64,000 bases of DNA from Holophagales bacterium (GTDB lineage: Bacteria > Acidobacteriota > Thermoanaerobaculia > Multivoradales > Multivoraceae): positions 234,174-298,173 of the forward strand of contig VXSP01000045.1 in NCBI GenBank assembly GCA_009837885.1, read 5' to 3'. Of this stretch, positions 15,191 through 24,064 are shown piece after piece. The translations under genes were made by a program, and so were the position numbers. The notes beneath the pieces were generated by a model that saw only the letters and a list, made by a program, of their open reading frames with translations, did no database searches and had not been told where the DNA came from. How positions within the stretch are numbered: position 1 is the first letter of the stretch; each line of letters starts with the position of its first letter.

Positions 15191-17847
15191 TCTTCGTCAT
15201 GACCGATCCAGTCGTCCAAGACCATCTGCCGGCGACTCGCCGTTTCAATCCCGCTGTGCTTCAGTCCGACCAGGCGGTTGTTGACCAGTTCGTAGTTCGG
15301 CACCACGAACTGTCCATGGCGATGGATTTGCTCCGCAGCAACATCGATGTTCAGTCATCCCAGCACGCTCTCGTCGTCGGGCCACGCGGTCGAGGAAAGA
15401 CCATGCTTCTCGCCCGGGTCGCGGCGGAGATACGCGCTGATGCGCATCTCTCACAGCGTCTCTTGGCCGTCCGGTTCATGGAGGAGAACCATGAAGTCTC
15501 TGGCCTTGGAGAGTTCTGGCTCGAAACGCTATTCCAGCTTGCGAGCGCGGTCGCGTTTTGCGATGCTGCCCTGGCCGCCGAGTTGAGGGAAAGGCATGCG
15601 GAACTCACCCCCCGGTGGGGTGAGCATGGCCTCGCCGACCTTGCCCGGGCCGCCGTCCTTGATGTCGCCGATCGCCTTGATTGCCGCTTGGTGCTGATGA
15701 TCGAGAACTTCCAGACGCTCTGCGAGCAGGCTGAGTCCGACTTCGGATGGCAACTCAGGCAGGTATTGCAGTCAGTGCCGGAGGTCGTGCTGCTCGGCTC
15801 GGCGACAAGCCGCTTCCAGGCACTTGACGACGTCGAGGAGCCCTTTTTCGAACTGTTCCGCATCATCGACCTCAAACCTCTTGGAACGGAAGACTGTCGG
15901 CGCCTTTGGGAGATGGCCCGCGGTGAGCGAGTGTTCGCGTCTGACGTCAGACCGCTTCAGATCCTGACTGGCGGCAGCCCGCGCTTCCTAGTCTTCCTGG
16001 CTGGCTTCGGCCGCCATCAATCGCTGGGCAGTTTGATGGAAGAAGTCGTCACTATCGTCGATCAACACACTGAGTACTTCCGCGGGCACTTGGACAACCT
16101 TCCGCGTGGCGAACGTCGCGTCTTCATCGCGTTGATCGATCTCTGGGCGCCCTCCACTGCCGGAGAGATTGCCGCACGTGCACGCATGGATATCCGGGTG
16201 GTGTCGACAATGCTGGCGCGCCTCATCAACAGGGGAGCCGTGTTGACGGATCCGAACACTGCACGGCGAGGCCGTCTTTACTCCGCCGCAGAGCCCCTCT
16301 TCAGCATCTACTACAAGCTGCGCCGGGAGCGTAGTGAGGCCGCGGTCGTGGAGAGCTTGGTCCACTTCATGGTAGCCCTTTATGAAGTCGACCTGTTCTT
16401 GCGCCTCCGCGACTCGTTGGCGCTTGAGCTTTCCGACTCGATCTCCCTCTATGCAGGTTTCGAAAGAGCGCTTGGCCGACGCCCGGTGAATCTTGACGTA
16501 CTGTCCAAGGTGAAGTGGGACGCCGTCGAACACATCGTCGGCAGAGCACGAAAACGCCAGGTCCTCGAGGCTGTGCTTCGGCGCGATAAGGAGATCGGGG
16601 AAGCCATTGCGCAAAGTGCCTGGAAGGAGATCCACTCCGCCATCGACCGGTACGTTGAGGCCGTGTCGCCATTCAAAAACGTCGACAACGACCACGACGC
16701 AGCCTACTTCGCCGACCTGCGCACGTCGGCGTATCTGAACACGCAGGAGTTCGCCAAAGTCATTGAGATCGCGAAACAGACCACAGAGCGGTTTCGGAAG
16801 ACACGGGACGTTACTGTTTGGCTCCGCTCGGCCAGGGTGCTCTTGAACCAGACCGCAGCTCACTTCAATCAGCGCGACTATCCGGCCGCGATTGTTGCCG
16901 CGGGCGAGCTCACTGACTGGCTCGGCGATGATGAGGGCTCTGATGTCGAAGAGCTTCGGGCCCAAGCACAGCTCTACAGGGCGATGGGTGAAGAGGCTCA
17001 AGGGAACTTCGACGCGGCAACTCGGTGGTTCGACGATCTGTTGACGCGGTTTGGCAGTGCCGAAGAAGCCACTCTGCAGAGGATCGTTGTGAGAGCGCTG
17101 CTTCGCTATGCGAGGGCCTTGCGAAGGGCCCGTCAGGACACTCAGCGCGTAATCGACCTCTACTCCATCGCAGCCAGTCGCATCGAGAGTCTGGATTCGG
17201 AGGTGCTCGGCGAAGACGAGTTCCGGAAGCTCGCCAGCGATGCCTTCCTCAACGGTGCGTTCGTGCGGGGTGGGGCCCACGACTTCGACGGTGAGATCTG
17301 TGCCTACCGACGGCTCATCGTTCTTCTCGAGGCCCGCTGCGGCCCCACGCCTATCACCGCAGGGACAGTCGCGCGAGCTTTGATGAGCATGCGTCAAGCT
17401 GAGCTCGGTAGGACGGAGGAGGCTCTGGCCGCGGTTCCAGCCCTTCTCGCGCGAGTCGATGCCGCGTCGGACGAAACGAAGGAGTGGCTTGCCTGGTACG
17501 CGACTGGCGTCACGGCCGTTGCGCTCACGGTACGCGGCGAGGACAAGGCTGCGCGTAAGGCGATTCGCGAGACGATTGCGGCTTTTCGACCAGGTCACCA
17601 GCTGTGGACCGGCCTGATGATTCGTTTCGTGCTCAATCTGGTCGCGGTCGGCGCCGCCGAAGACGAACTTGCTGACATTCTCGCGGCGGAACCAGCCGCG
17701 TCCGAGAGTCTCGCGCCGCTTGTTGTTGCCCTGCGCCAGGCTTCTAGTGAGGAGGTTCGGGCTCCGGCCGAGGTGGTCGCCGTGGCGGCCGATATCCGGC
17801 AGCGCCTTGAAGAACAGGCCGCCAACGGTGTGCTGCAGGCTTGGTGA
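15187..17847 (+). CDS. Large P-loop ATPase with winged helix and TPR-like tail (ATPase B)
   Basis: Up to 886 residues from the TTG at 15187; an ATG at 15199 gives 882 and is a good alternative. Numbering here is from the ATG. Walker A is GPRGRGKT (61-68). The Walker B strand reads RLVLMIEN, so E169-N170 stand where most AAA/STAND proteins have DE; hydrolysis may be altered. A winged helix lies at about 290-360 (ERRVFIALIDLW ... STMLARLINRGAVL) and ends in GRLYSAAEPLFSIYYKLRRE, typical of archaeal-ATPase relatives. The remaining 500 residues are helical and repeat-like (LNQTAAHFNQRDYPAAIVAAGEL), resembling TPR. The NTPase-wHTH-TPR order is that of STAND sensors. An effector domain is missing, unless ATPase A supplies the output. 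Confidence 0.78.
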   Translation: MIFVMTDPVVQDHLPATRRFNPAVLQSDQAVVDQFVVRHHELSMAMDLLRSNIDVQSSQHALVVGPRGRGKTMLLARVAAEIRADAHLSQRLLAVRFMEENHEVSGLGEFWLETLFQLASAVAFCDAALAAELRERHAELTPRWGEHGLADLARAAVLDVADRLDCRLVLMIENFQTLCEQAESDFGWQLRQVLQSVPEVVLLGSATSRFQALDDVEEPFFELFRIIDLKPLGTEDCRRLWEMARGERVFASDVRPLQILTGGSPRFLVFLAGFGRHQSLGSLMEEVVTIVDQHTEYFRGHLDNLPRGERRVFIALIDLWAPSTAGEIAARARMDIRVVSTMLARLINRGAVLTDPNTARRGRLYSAAEPLFSIYYKLRRERSEAAVVESLVHFMVALYEVDLFLRLRDSLALELSDSISLYAGFERALGRRPVNLDVLSKVKWDAVEHIVGRARKRQVLEAVLRRDKEIGEAIAQSAWKEIHSAIDRYVEAVSPFKNVDNDHDAAYFADLRTSAYLNTQEFAKVIEIAKQTTERFRKTRDVTVWLRSARVLLNQTAAHFNQRDYPAAIVAAGELTDWLGDDEGSDVEELRAQAQLYRAMGEEAQGNFDAATRWFDDLLTRFGSAEEATLQRIVVRALLRYARALRRARQDTQRVIDLYSIAASRIESLDSEVLGEDEFRKLASDAFLNGAFVRGGAHDFDGEICAYRRLIVLLEARCGPTPITAGTVARALMSMRQAELGRTEEALAAVPALLARVDAASDETKEWLAWYATGVTAVALTVRGEDKAARKAIRETIAAFRPGHQLWTGLMIRFVLNLVAVGAAEDELADILAAEPAASESLAPLVVALRQASSEEVRAPAEVVAVAADIRQRLEEQAANGVLQAW

Positions 17848-17958
17848 TTCTGGTGCTGCCCCTTCCTGTGGGGACATTTCGGTCGGATCTGATGAGGCTG
17901 TGTGTGACAGCATTCGGCGCTGCGGCCACCGGGTAGACCAGCCGAGGGAGGCAACTTC

Positions 17959-18567
17959 ATGAGCATTCTGACGATCATCATTCTGGCGGGGCTGGTACTC
18001 CTCGCCGTCATCTTCGGCGCGTCTCTGATCGGGACCTTCAACAAGCTCGTCACGCTGAAGAACCGTTACCAGAACGCGTTCGCGCAGATCGAGGTCCAGC
18101 TCAAGCGGCGCTACGACCTGATCCCGAACATGGTCGAGGTGGCGAAGGGCTACATGAGTCACGAGCGGGAAACCCTCGAGGCGGTGATCCAGGCCCGGAA
18201 CATGGCGGCGGGCGGACTGGAGCAGGCGGCCGCGAACCCGGGCGACGCCGCGGCGATCCAGGGACTCGCTTCGGCGGAAGGCGTCCTCACGGGCACGCTG
18301 GGCCGCCTCTTCGCGTTGGCTGAGGCCTACCCGGATCTGAAGGCGAACCAGAACATGATGCAGGTCAGCGAGGAACTCCGCTCGACCGAGAACAAGGTCG
18401 CCTTCGCTCGTCAGGCCTTCAACGACGCGGTGACCACGTACAACACGTTCAAGCAGAGGTTCCCGGCCGTCATGGTCGCCGGGATGTTCGGCCACGGCCA
18501 GGACGCGACGCTGCTCGAGTTCGACAGCGAGGCGATCGCCGAAGCGCCGCAGATCTCGTTCGAGTAG
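17959..18567 (+). CDS. lemA: LemA family protein
   Basis: 202 residues. One N-terminal membrane helix (about 3-23) is followed by the helical LemA domain, recognised by FNKLVTLKNRYQNAFAQIEVQLKRRYDLIPN and the later NQNMMQVSEELRSTENKVAFARQAFNDAVT. A GGAGG site at 17946-17950 supports the ATG. The M48 protease gene follows after 33 bp. LemA and M48/HtpX-like proteases are a frequent pair with roles in membrane protein quality control, so the two probably act together at the membrane. Confidence 0.93.
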   Translation: MSILTIIILAGLVLLAVIFGASLIGTFNKLVTLKNRYQNAFAQIEVQLKRRYDLIPNMVEVAKGYMSHERETLEAVIQARNMAAGGLEQAAANPGDAAAIQGLASAEGVLTGTLGRLFALAEAYPDLKANQNMMQVSEELRSTENKVAFARQAFNDAVTTYNTFKQRFPAVMVAGMFGHGQDATLLEFDSEAIAEAPQISFE

Positions 18568-18600
18568 TACTCCGGTTTCGCGGGTTCGGGCGACTGCGCG

Positions 18601-20541
18601 ATGGCCACCGACTTCTTTCAGCAGCAGGACGTAGCCCGGCGGGGCACTACCCGCCTCGTCGTACTGTTCTCGCTGGCGGTGCTGGCGATCATCGTTTCGG
18701 TCGAACTCGTCCTGGCCGCTACGCTCGGCTTCCTGGGCCGCGATCCGGAAACGAACGAGATCGACTGGACGACCGCTGCGGATCCGGGCCTACTGCTGCT
18801 TGCCGTCGGCGGCACCCTGATTGTGGTCGGCGGGGGTAGCCTCTACAAGATCGCCCAGCTACGCGGCGGCGGTCGCGTGATCGCCGAGGAACTTGGCGGC
18901 CGTCTCGTGGATGGCGGCACCTCGGACCCGGTCGAGCGCAGGCTGCTCAACGTCGTCGAAGAGATGGCGATCGCCTCGGGAACGTCGACGCCGCCGGTCT
19001 ACATCATGGACGGCGAAGCGGGCATCAACGCGTTCGCCGCCGGCTTCGCGCCGCAGGACGCCGTCATCGGCATCACGCGGGGAGCGGCAACGACCCTCGA
19101 CCGCGATGAACTCCAGGGCGTGATCGCCCACGAGTTCAGTCACATCCTGAACGGCGACATGCGGCTCAACATCCGCCTGATCGGTCTGCTGCACGGCATC
19201 TTCCTCATCGGGATGATCGGCTACTTCATCCTGAGGATGTCGTTCTACACCGGGGGCGGGCGATCGAAGGACAACAAGGGTGCGGTGCCGATCCTCGCGC
19301 TCGGCGCGGGCCTGGCCATTGTCGGCTTTGCCGGGACTTTCTTCGGCAATCTGATCAAGGCCGCCGTCAGCCGGCAGCGCGAGTTCCTGGCCGACTCCTC
19401 GGCCGTGCAGTTCACCCGTCATCCCGGGGGTATCGCCGGCGCGCTCAAGAAGATCGGCGGCTTCGTGACCGGTTCGAAGGTGGAGAACCCGAACGCGCCG
19501 CAGGCGAGTCACATGTTCTTCGGCCGGGCGACCTCGGGTTTCAGCGCGATGTTCTCGACCCATCCGCCCCTCGGGGAGCGGATCAGGCGGATCGATCCGT
19601 CCTGGGACGGCGAGTTTCCGGATCTGGCCGAGACGGCCGGTCGTGCTCCGGGCGCGGTTGGTCCTCCAGGTGCGGCGGGCTTCGCGGGCGGCGATGCCGG
19701 AGGGGCCGCCGGGCCGAATCTCGCTGCCGCGATCGGCCAGGTCGGCCAGCCGACGCCTGCGCACGTGGAGTACGCGGCCGGGTTGATCGACCGCCTGCCG
19801 GAGCCGGTCATGGTGGCCGCGCACGAGCCCTACGGCGCCCGGGCCCTCGTCTACGCGCTTCTGCTCGACCATGATCCGGGACCGCGACGGTTGCAGCTCG
19901 CTCACCTGGAGGCGGCGGCGGACGACGGCGTCTACGAAGAGACCGTGCGGCTGGCTCCGGTCGTCGAGCGGCTCGATCCGAGAGTGCGCTTGCCCGTGCT
20001 CGAGATCGCTTTACCCGCGCTCCGCAGCCTCACGTCGCGGCAGGTCAAGCGGTTCCAGGAGAACGTCGTGGCGCTTGTCGAGGCGGACGAGGTCATCGAC
20101 CTGTTCGAGTGGTCGCTCCAGCGCATCCTGTTGCGCGACATGCGGGCGTCCTTCGGCAGGTCGGGGCCGACGCGGGTGCGCCATCGTTCGGCCGGCGCGG
20201 TGCGATCCCCGTTGGCCGTGCTCCTGTCGGTGCTCGCTTACGTCGGCAATCGGGATGCCCAGGCGGCCGAACGGGCCTTCGCGGAAGGGTGGCGGGTCCT
20301 TTCGCTTCCCGAGCAACGAATGCTCCCTCACGGGGAGTGTGGCTTCACCGCGCTCGATGCCGCACTCGTGGAACTGGACCGGGCCGCGCCGCAAGTGAAG
20401 AAGCAGACGCTGGAAGCGGCGGTCGCTTGCATCACGGCTGACCGGGAAGTCACCGTTGAAGAGGGCGAACTTCTGCGTGTCGTATCGGCCTGGATCAACT
20501 GCCCGATGCCGCCGATCCTCACGCCTCCCGGATCCACCTGA
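18601..20541 (+). CDS. M48 family membrane zinc protease (HtpX-like) with long C-terminal extension
   Basis: 646 residues. Two N-terminal membrane segments (about 20-42 and 58-78) precede the catalytic core with HEFSH (H177, E178, H181). The third ligand is E261 in REFLADSSAVQ, and two more membrane segments lie between them. HPPLGERIRRI closes the M48 domain. A Gly/Pro/Ala-rich linker (about 345-380) leads to an extra 260-residue helical domain not found in E. coli HtpX. Such long forms occur next to lemA. The likely role is cleavage of misfolded membrane proteins. Convergent with the ABC permease gene downstream. Confidence 0.9.
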   Translation: MATDFFQQQDVARRGTTRLVVLFSLAVLAIIVSVELVLAATLGFLGRDPETNEIDWTTAADPGLLLLAVGGTLIVVGGGSLYKIAQLRGGGRVIAEELGGRLVDGGTSDPVERRLLNVVEEMAIASGTSTPPVYIMDGEAGINAFAAGFAPQDAVIGITRGAATTLDRDELQGVIAHEFSHILNGDMRLNIRLIGLLHGIFLIGMIGYFILRMSFYTGGGRSKDNKGAVPILALGAGLAIVGFAGTFFGNLIKAAVSRQREFLADSSAVQFTRHPGGIAGALKKIGGFVTGSKVENPNAPQASHMFFGRATSGFSAMFSTHPPLGERIRRIDPSWDGEFPDLAETAGRAPGAVGPPGAAGFAGGDAGGAAGPNLAAAIGQVGQPTPAHVEYAAGLIDRLPEPVMVAAHEPYGARALVYALLLDHDPGPRRLQLAHLEAAADDGVYEETVRLAPVVERLDPRVRLPVLEIALPALRSLTSRQVKRFQENVVALVEADEVIDLFEWSLQRILLRDMRASFGRSGPTRVRHRSAGAVRSPLAVLLSVLAYVGNRDAQAAERAFAEGWRVLSLPEQRMLPHGECGFTALDAALVELDRAAPQVKKQTLEAAVACITADREVTVEEGELLRVVSAWINCPMPPILTPPGST

Positions 20542-20623
20542 TCAGTGCACGTCGCGGTCTGACGACGCGCTCCGCGGTCATTGAGCTGGTCCGGGTCGCC
20601 GCAGCAGTGCGCTCCGCGCCCGG

Positions 20624-21889
20624 CTACGCCTCCCGGATCCAGCGCAGTAGTTCCCGCGGGCTGGGCCGGTTGCCCTGACTGAGGATGCCAACCTTGTAGA
20701 TCCTGCCCGCGACCCAGGACGAGCCCCAGACGGTCAGCGCCATCAGCACGATCGAGACGGCGACCATCCAGGCGGGTACGTCCCCCATCACGGCTCGGGG
20801 GTACATCATGATCGGGCTGAAGAAGGGAAACAGGGCCACCCAGTTCATCCACTGCATGTTGTTTCCCTGGAACGTCATCATCTGCAGCATGAACGGAATG
20901 ATGATCAGGAAGATGAGGGGCGCCTGGGTCTGGCCCGCTTCCTGCAGGTTCCTGCACATCGCGCCGACCGCGGCGAACAGGCTCGAGTAGAGGAAGTAGC
21001 CGAGCAGAAAGAAGACGACGAGCAGCAGAACGGCGCCGGGGCCCGGCAGGTACTGCCGAAACTGAGCCAACTCTTCGAAATCCGAGGCGGCGGCGATCAA
21101 GGTCGGCAACGCAAGGCTGGCCAGCAGGGCCACGCAAGCGATCCAGATTGCCACCTGGGTGAGCCCGACGGCTCCGACCCCCACGATCTTGCCCAGCATG
21201 AGCTGCCAGGGTCGCAGCGACGAGATCACCAGTTCGACGACCCGGCTTTGCTTCTCTTCGAGGACCGACTGCAGCGTCTGGGCGCCGTAGGCGAGCATCA
21301 TGATGTAGAGGATGATGCCGCCCGCAATGCCGGTGATCATTCCGGTGATCCGTTCGGCCTCGGCTTCCTCCGCTTCGGCCTCGTCGAGGCCGACGGGCTC
21401 GTACTCCAGCGAGCCGCCCTGGAACAGCCTGCGCACCGAGTCGCCGTCCTCGAGCTGGCCGAGACGCAGGTCGACGACCTCCTCGACGATGGCCGCGCGC
21501 ATCAACTGGCTGCGCACTCCGCCCGGCGGTTCCTTCGACCGGTAGGCGAAGACGGCTTCGCTGGCCGTCGTGTCGTCGAGCACGATGTAGGCCTCGAGTT
21601 CCTCGTCCAGTACCTGCTGGTCCAGGTCCTCGGTGTCGGTCCCGGGCGCGGCCAGTTCCACGTCGTATCCCGCCCGATCCAGCGCTTGCTGCACGCGTTC
21701 GCCGAGTTGTCCGTTCAGGTCGATAAGGGCGATCTGCCGCTCCGACTGCTCGGAGAGCACCGCCACGAAGCCGACCACCGCCATGATGCCGATGATGAGC
21801 AGCGGCATGCCCAGCGTCGAGAGGATGAACGCCCTCGTCTTGACGCGTTCCACGTACTCGCGGCGGATCACCGACCAGACCTGCTTCAT
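20624..21889 (-). CDS. ABC-2 type (NatB-like) transporter permease
   Basis: 421 residues. The first membrane helix (about 22-42, in MKQVWSVIRREYVERVKTRAF...) is followed by an extracytoplasmic domain of about 150 residues. Five or six C-terminal helices follow (from about 175). This is the NatB/ABC-2 layout of sodium or drug exporters. The conserved EEKQSRVVELVISSLRPWQLMLGKI motif, found just after the second helix, is typical. Its start overlaps the stop of the ATPase gene by 4 bp (ATGA), so the two subunits are co-translated. Substrate unknown. Confidence 0.9.
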   Translation of the reverse strand: MKQVWSVIRREYVERVKTRAFILSTLGMPLLIIGIMAVVGFVAVLSEQSERQIALIDLNGQLGERVQQALDRAGYDVELAAPGTDTEDLDQQVLDEELEAYIVLDDTTASEAVFAYRSKEPPGGVRSQLMRAAIVEEVVDLRLGQLEDGDSVRRLFQGGSLEYEPVGLDEAEAEEAEAERITGMITGIAGGIILYIMMLAYGAQTLQSVLEEKQSRVVELVISSLRPWQLMLGKIVGVGAVGLTQVAIWIACVALLASLALPTLIAAASDFEELAQFRQYLPGPGAVLLLVVFFLLGYFLYSSLFAAVGAMCRNLQEAGQTQAPLIFLIIIPFMLQMMTFQGNNMQWMNWVALFPFFSPIMMYPRAVMGDVPAWMVAVSIVLMALTVWGSSWVAGRIYKVGILSQGNRPSPRELLRWIREA

Positions 21890-22836
21890 GACGCACCTCC
21901 CGTCTGCGAAGGGGCATCGTCTTCGGCTGGTTCACCGGCATGGCGGACGAAGATCTCGTGCAGCCGGGGTTCGAGCAACTCGAACCTGCGCAGGCTGACT
22001 CCTTCGGAGAGCACCGCCCCCAGAATCTCCTCCGGGCGCACCCCGTCGTGCAGGGACAGGTGGAACGCGTCGCCGGCCTCTTCGACCTCCGAGACGCCGG
22101 GCCAGGTGGCAACCGGGGGAGCCTCGCCTTCGAACTCCACTGCCACGACGCCCGTGCGCTCTCGCCGCTTCAGTTCCTTCAGGTCGTCGTCGAGCACCTT
22201 GCGCGACCTGGAGATGAGGCAAACCCGCTCGCAGAGCCGCTCCGCCTGCTCCATGAGATGGGTGGAGAAGAGGATCGTCTTGCCACGCTCCTTCTCCTCG
22301 AGGACGATCTCCTCCAGCACGTCCTGGTTGATCGGGTCGAGGCCGCTGAACGGCTCGTCCAGGATCAGCAACTCCGGATCGTGGAGCACCGTCGAGATGA
22401 ACTGCACCTTCTGCTGCATCCCTTTCGACAGTGCCTGCACCTTCTTGGACGCCCACTCGCTGAGCCCGAGGCGTTCCAGCCACTCCTCGGCCCGGGTGCG
22501 GGCGAGAGACCGTGCGATGCCGCGGATCTCACCGAAGAAGACGAGCTGGTCGAGCACCTTCATCTTCTCGTAGACGCCGCGTTCCTCGGGCAGGTAGCCG
22601 ACCCGGCTGCGCCGGGCGAAGTCGGGTGCGCCGCCGAAGAGCTCCACCGAGCCGCCGTCGGGCAGCAGGATGCCCATCATCATGCGGATGGTTGTCGTCT
22701 TGCCCGAGCCGTTGGGCCCCAGCAGGCCGTAGATCGTGCCGGGCTCGATGGCGAGGTCGAAGTCGTCGACCGCGGTGTGGGCACCGAACGTCTTGCGGAC
22801 GCCTGAGAGGCGTACAACGGTTCCGTTCTGAGTCAT
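21886..22836 (-). CDS. ABC transporter ATP-binding protein (NatA-like)
   Basis: 316 residues. Walker A GPNGSGKTT is near residue 40, the signature LSKGMQQK near 135 and Walker B LLILDEPFSGLDP near 155. The H-loop is FSTHLMEQAE. The C-terminal 90 residues are the regulatory extension found in NatA/CcmA-like ATPases that pair with ABC-2 permeases. It is the first gene of a leftward two-gene operon and drives export through the permease at 20624-21889. Confidence 0.93.
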   Translation of the reverse strand: MTQNGTVVRLSGVRKTFGAHTAVDDFDLAIEPGTIYGLLGPNGSGKTTTIRMMMGILLPDGGSVELFGGAPDFARRSRVGYLPEERGVYEKMKVLDQLVFFGEIRGIARSLARTRAEEWLERLGLSEWASKKVQALSKGMQQKVQFISTVLHDPELLILDEPFSGLDPINQDVLEEIVLEEKERGKTILFSTHLMEQAERLCERVCLISRSRKVLDDDLKELKRRERTGVVAVEFEGEAPPVATWPGVSEVEEAGDAFHLSLHDGVRPEEILGAVLSEGVSLRRFELLEPRLHEIFVRHAGEPAEDDAPSQTGGAS

Positions 22837-22943
22837 CTGGGCCTACTCCGTTCGTGGGGGCGGAGAGAGGATAGTGCATGGCGCGCGCCCGATAGCGCCC
22901 CGAAACGCCTCGCGGACTCGGTGTTTCGGCCCATCCCGTCCTC

Positions 22944-22994
22944 GCGAGCTTGCATCGCAGACTTGCTACGCTGCGTTCCGCGACGCAAGCTCGC
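22944..22994. repeat. 10-bp inverted repeat in divergent intergenic region
   Basis: GCGAGCTTGC (22944-22953) and GCAAGCTCGC (22985-22994) are perfect reverse complements separated by 31 nt. They lie in the 208-bp region between the leftward ABC operon and the rightward dehalogenase gene. It could be an operator for one of the divergent promoters or a chance stem in GC-rich DNA. No clear -35/-10 pair was found. Confidence 0.45.
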
Positions 22995-23044
22995 AGTCGG
23001 GCGCCATTTCCATAGCGTGCGCACGACGGAACGGAGGACGCGAG

Positions 23045-24064
23045 ATGAAGAGATCACGGAGAAACCTCGTCGCGACGGCGAGCCTGGTCGCCATCGCTTT
23101 GACCCTCGCGACGATGGCGACACCCGCCCTGGCCGAGGAGATTCGCCCGGGCGTGTACCGCACGCCCGACGCCCGCTTCGAGAATCTGCCCGGCTTCGAC
23201 TTCGAGCCGCACTACCTGGAGATCGATGGTTACCGCGTCCACTACCTGGACGAGGGGCCGGCCGACGGCGAAGTGGTTCTGCTGCTCCACGGCGAGCCGA
23301 CCTGGGCGTACCTGTTCCGGAAGATGATCCCCGTTCTCGTCGAAGCGGGCCATCGCTGCATCGTGCCCGACCTCATCGGCTTCGGGCGTTCGGACAAGCC
23401 GGCGAGCATGGACACCCATACCTACAAGTTCCACGTCGATGCGATGACCAAGCTGGTCGAGGGGCTCGACCTGCAGCAGGCGACCTTTTTCGGCCAGGAC
23501 TGGGGAAGCCTGATCGGCCTGCGGGTCGTGGCGGAGAACGAGGAGCGCTTCGCGCGGGTCGTGCTCTCCAACGCCGGCCTGCCGGTCGGCAGGGCGGCCG
23601 GTCCGGAGGACTTCCCGGAGGGCAGCGCCTTCATCCGCTGGAAGCGCAGGAACCAGGCCATGATCGACGCCGGCGACATTCCCACGGGCCGCCTGCTGGC
23701 GACCAACACGGGCGACCCGTCGATCGCGGCCGCCTACGATGCGCCGTTCCCCGAGCCGGCCTACAAGGCCGGGGCACTGATCATGCCGCAGCGGGTGCCG
23801 GTCTTCGCCGACGATCCGGCGAACGAGGCGAACCGCAAGGCCTGGGAAGTGTTCGAACGCTGGGAGAAGCCCTTCCTGACGGCCTACGGCGACAGGGACC
23901 CGATCACGCGCGGCGGCGAAGTGCCGTTCCAGCGACGGGTTCCCGGCGCCCAGGGTCAGCCGCATGTCAAGGTCGAAGGGGCGGGCCACTTCATCCAGGA
24001 GACGCACGGCGAGAAGCTGGCGGGAATCATCAACGAGTTCATCGCCGCGAATCCGGTGGAGTAG
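23045..24064 (+). CDS. Exported haloalkane dehalogenase-like alpha/beta hydrolase (HLD-I type)
   Basis: 339 residues. The start is fixed by GGAGG at 23033-23037, 7 nt before an ATG that opens a Sec signal peptide (about 1-29, ending TPALA). The hydrolase core has HGEPTWAYLFRK (oxyanion and halide tryptophan) and the nucleophile elbow GQDWGS (D152 with halide-binding W153). The catalytic histidine is in GHFIQET (H315). These are the HLD subfamily I hallmarks: hydrolysis of a carbon-halogen bond to an alcohol plus halide. The acid residue is probably in AYGDRDP. Most known members are cytoplasmic, so the signal peptide is notable. Epoxide hydrolase activity is less likely because a nucleophile-adjacent Trp and GEPTW are present. 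Confidence 0.88.
   Translation: MKRSRRNLVATASLVAIALTLATMATPALAEEIRPGVYRTPDARFENLPGFDFEPHYLEIDGYRVHYLDEGPADGEVVLLLHGEPTWAYLFRKMIPVLVEAGHRCIVPDLIGFGRSDKPASMDTHTYKFHVDAMTKLVEGLDLQQATFFGQDWGSLIGLRVVAENEERFARVVLSNAGLPVGRAAGPEDFPEGSAFIRWKRRNQAMIDAGDIPTGRLLATNTGDPSIAAAYDAPFPEPAYKAGALIMPQRVPVFADDPANEANRKAWEVFERWEKPFLTAYGDRDPITRGGEVPFQRRVPGAQGQPHVKVEGAGHFIQETHGEKLAGIINEFIAANPVE

Noticed and set aside
15988-18495. 835-residue ORF on the minus strand across ATPase B and lemA
   Set aside because: It is antisense to two well-supported genes, has no recognisable domain and mirrors their codon bias; a shadow of high-GC coding DNA.
20542-20623. Repeated GCGCTCCGCG-type words downstream of the M48 gene as a repeat element
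   Set aside because: Short, low-information and not similar to the double-hairpin repeats; expected by base composition.
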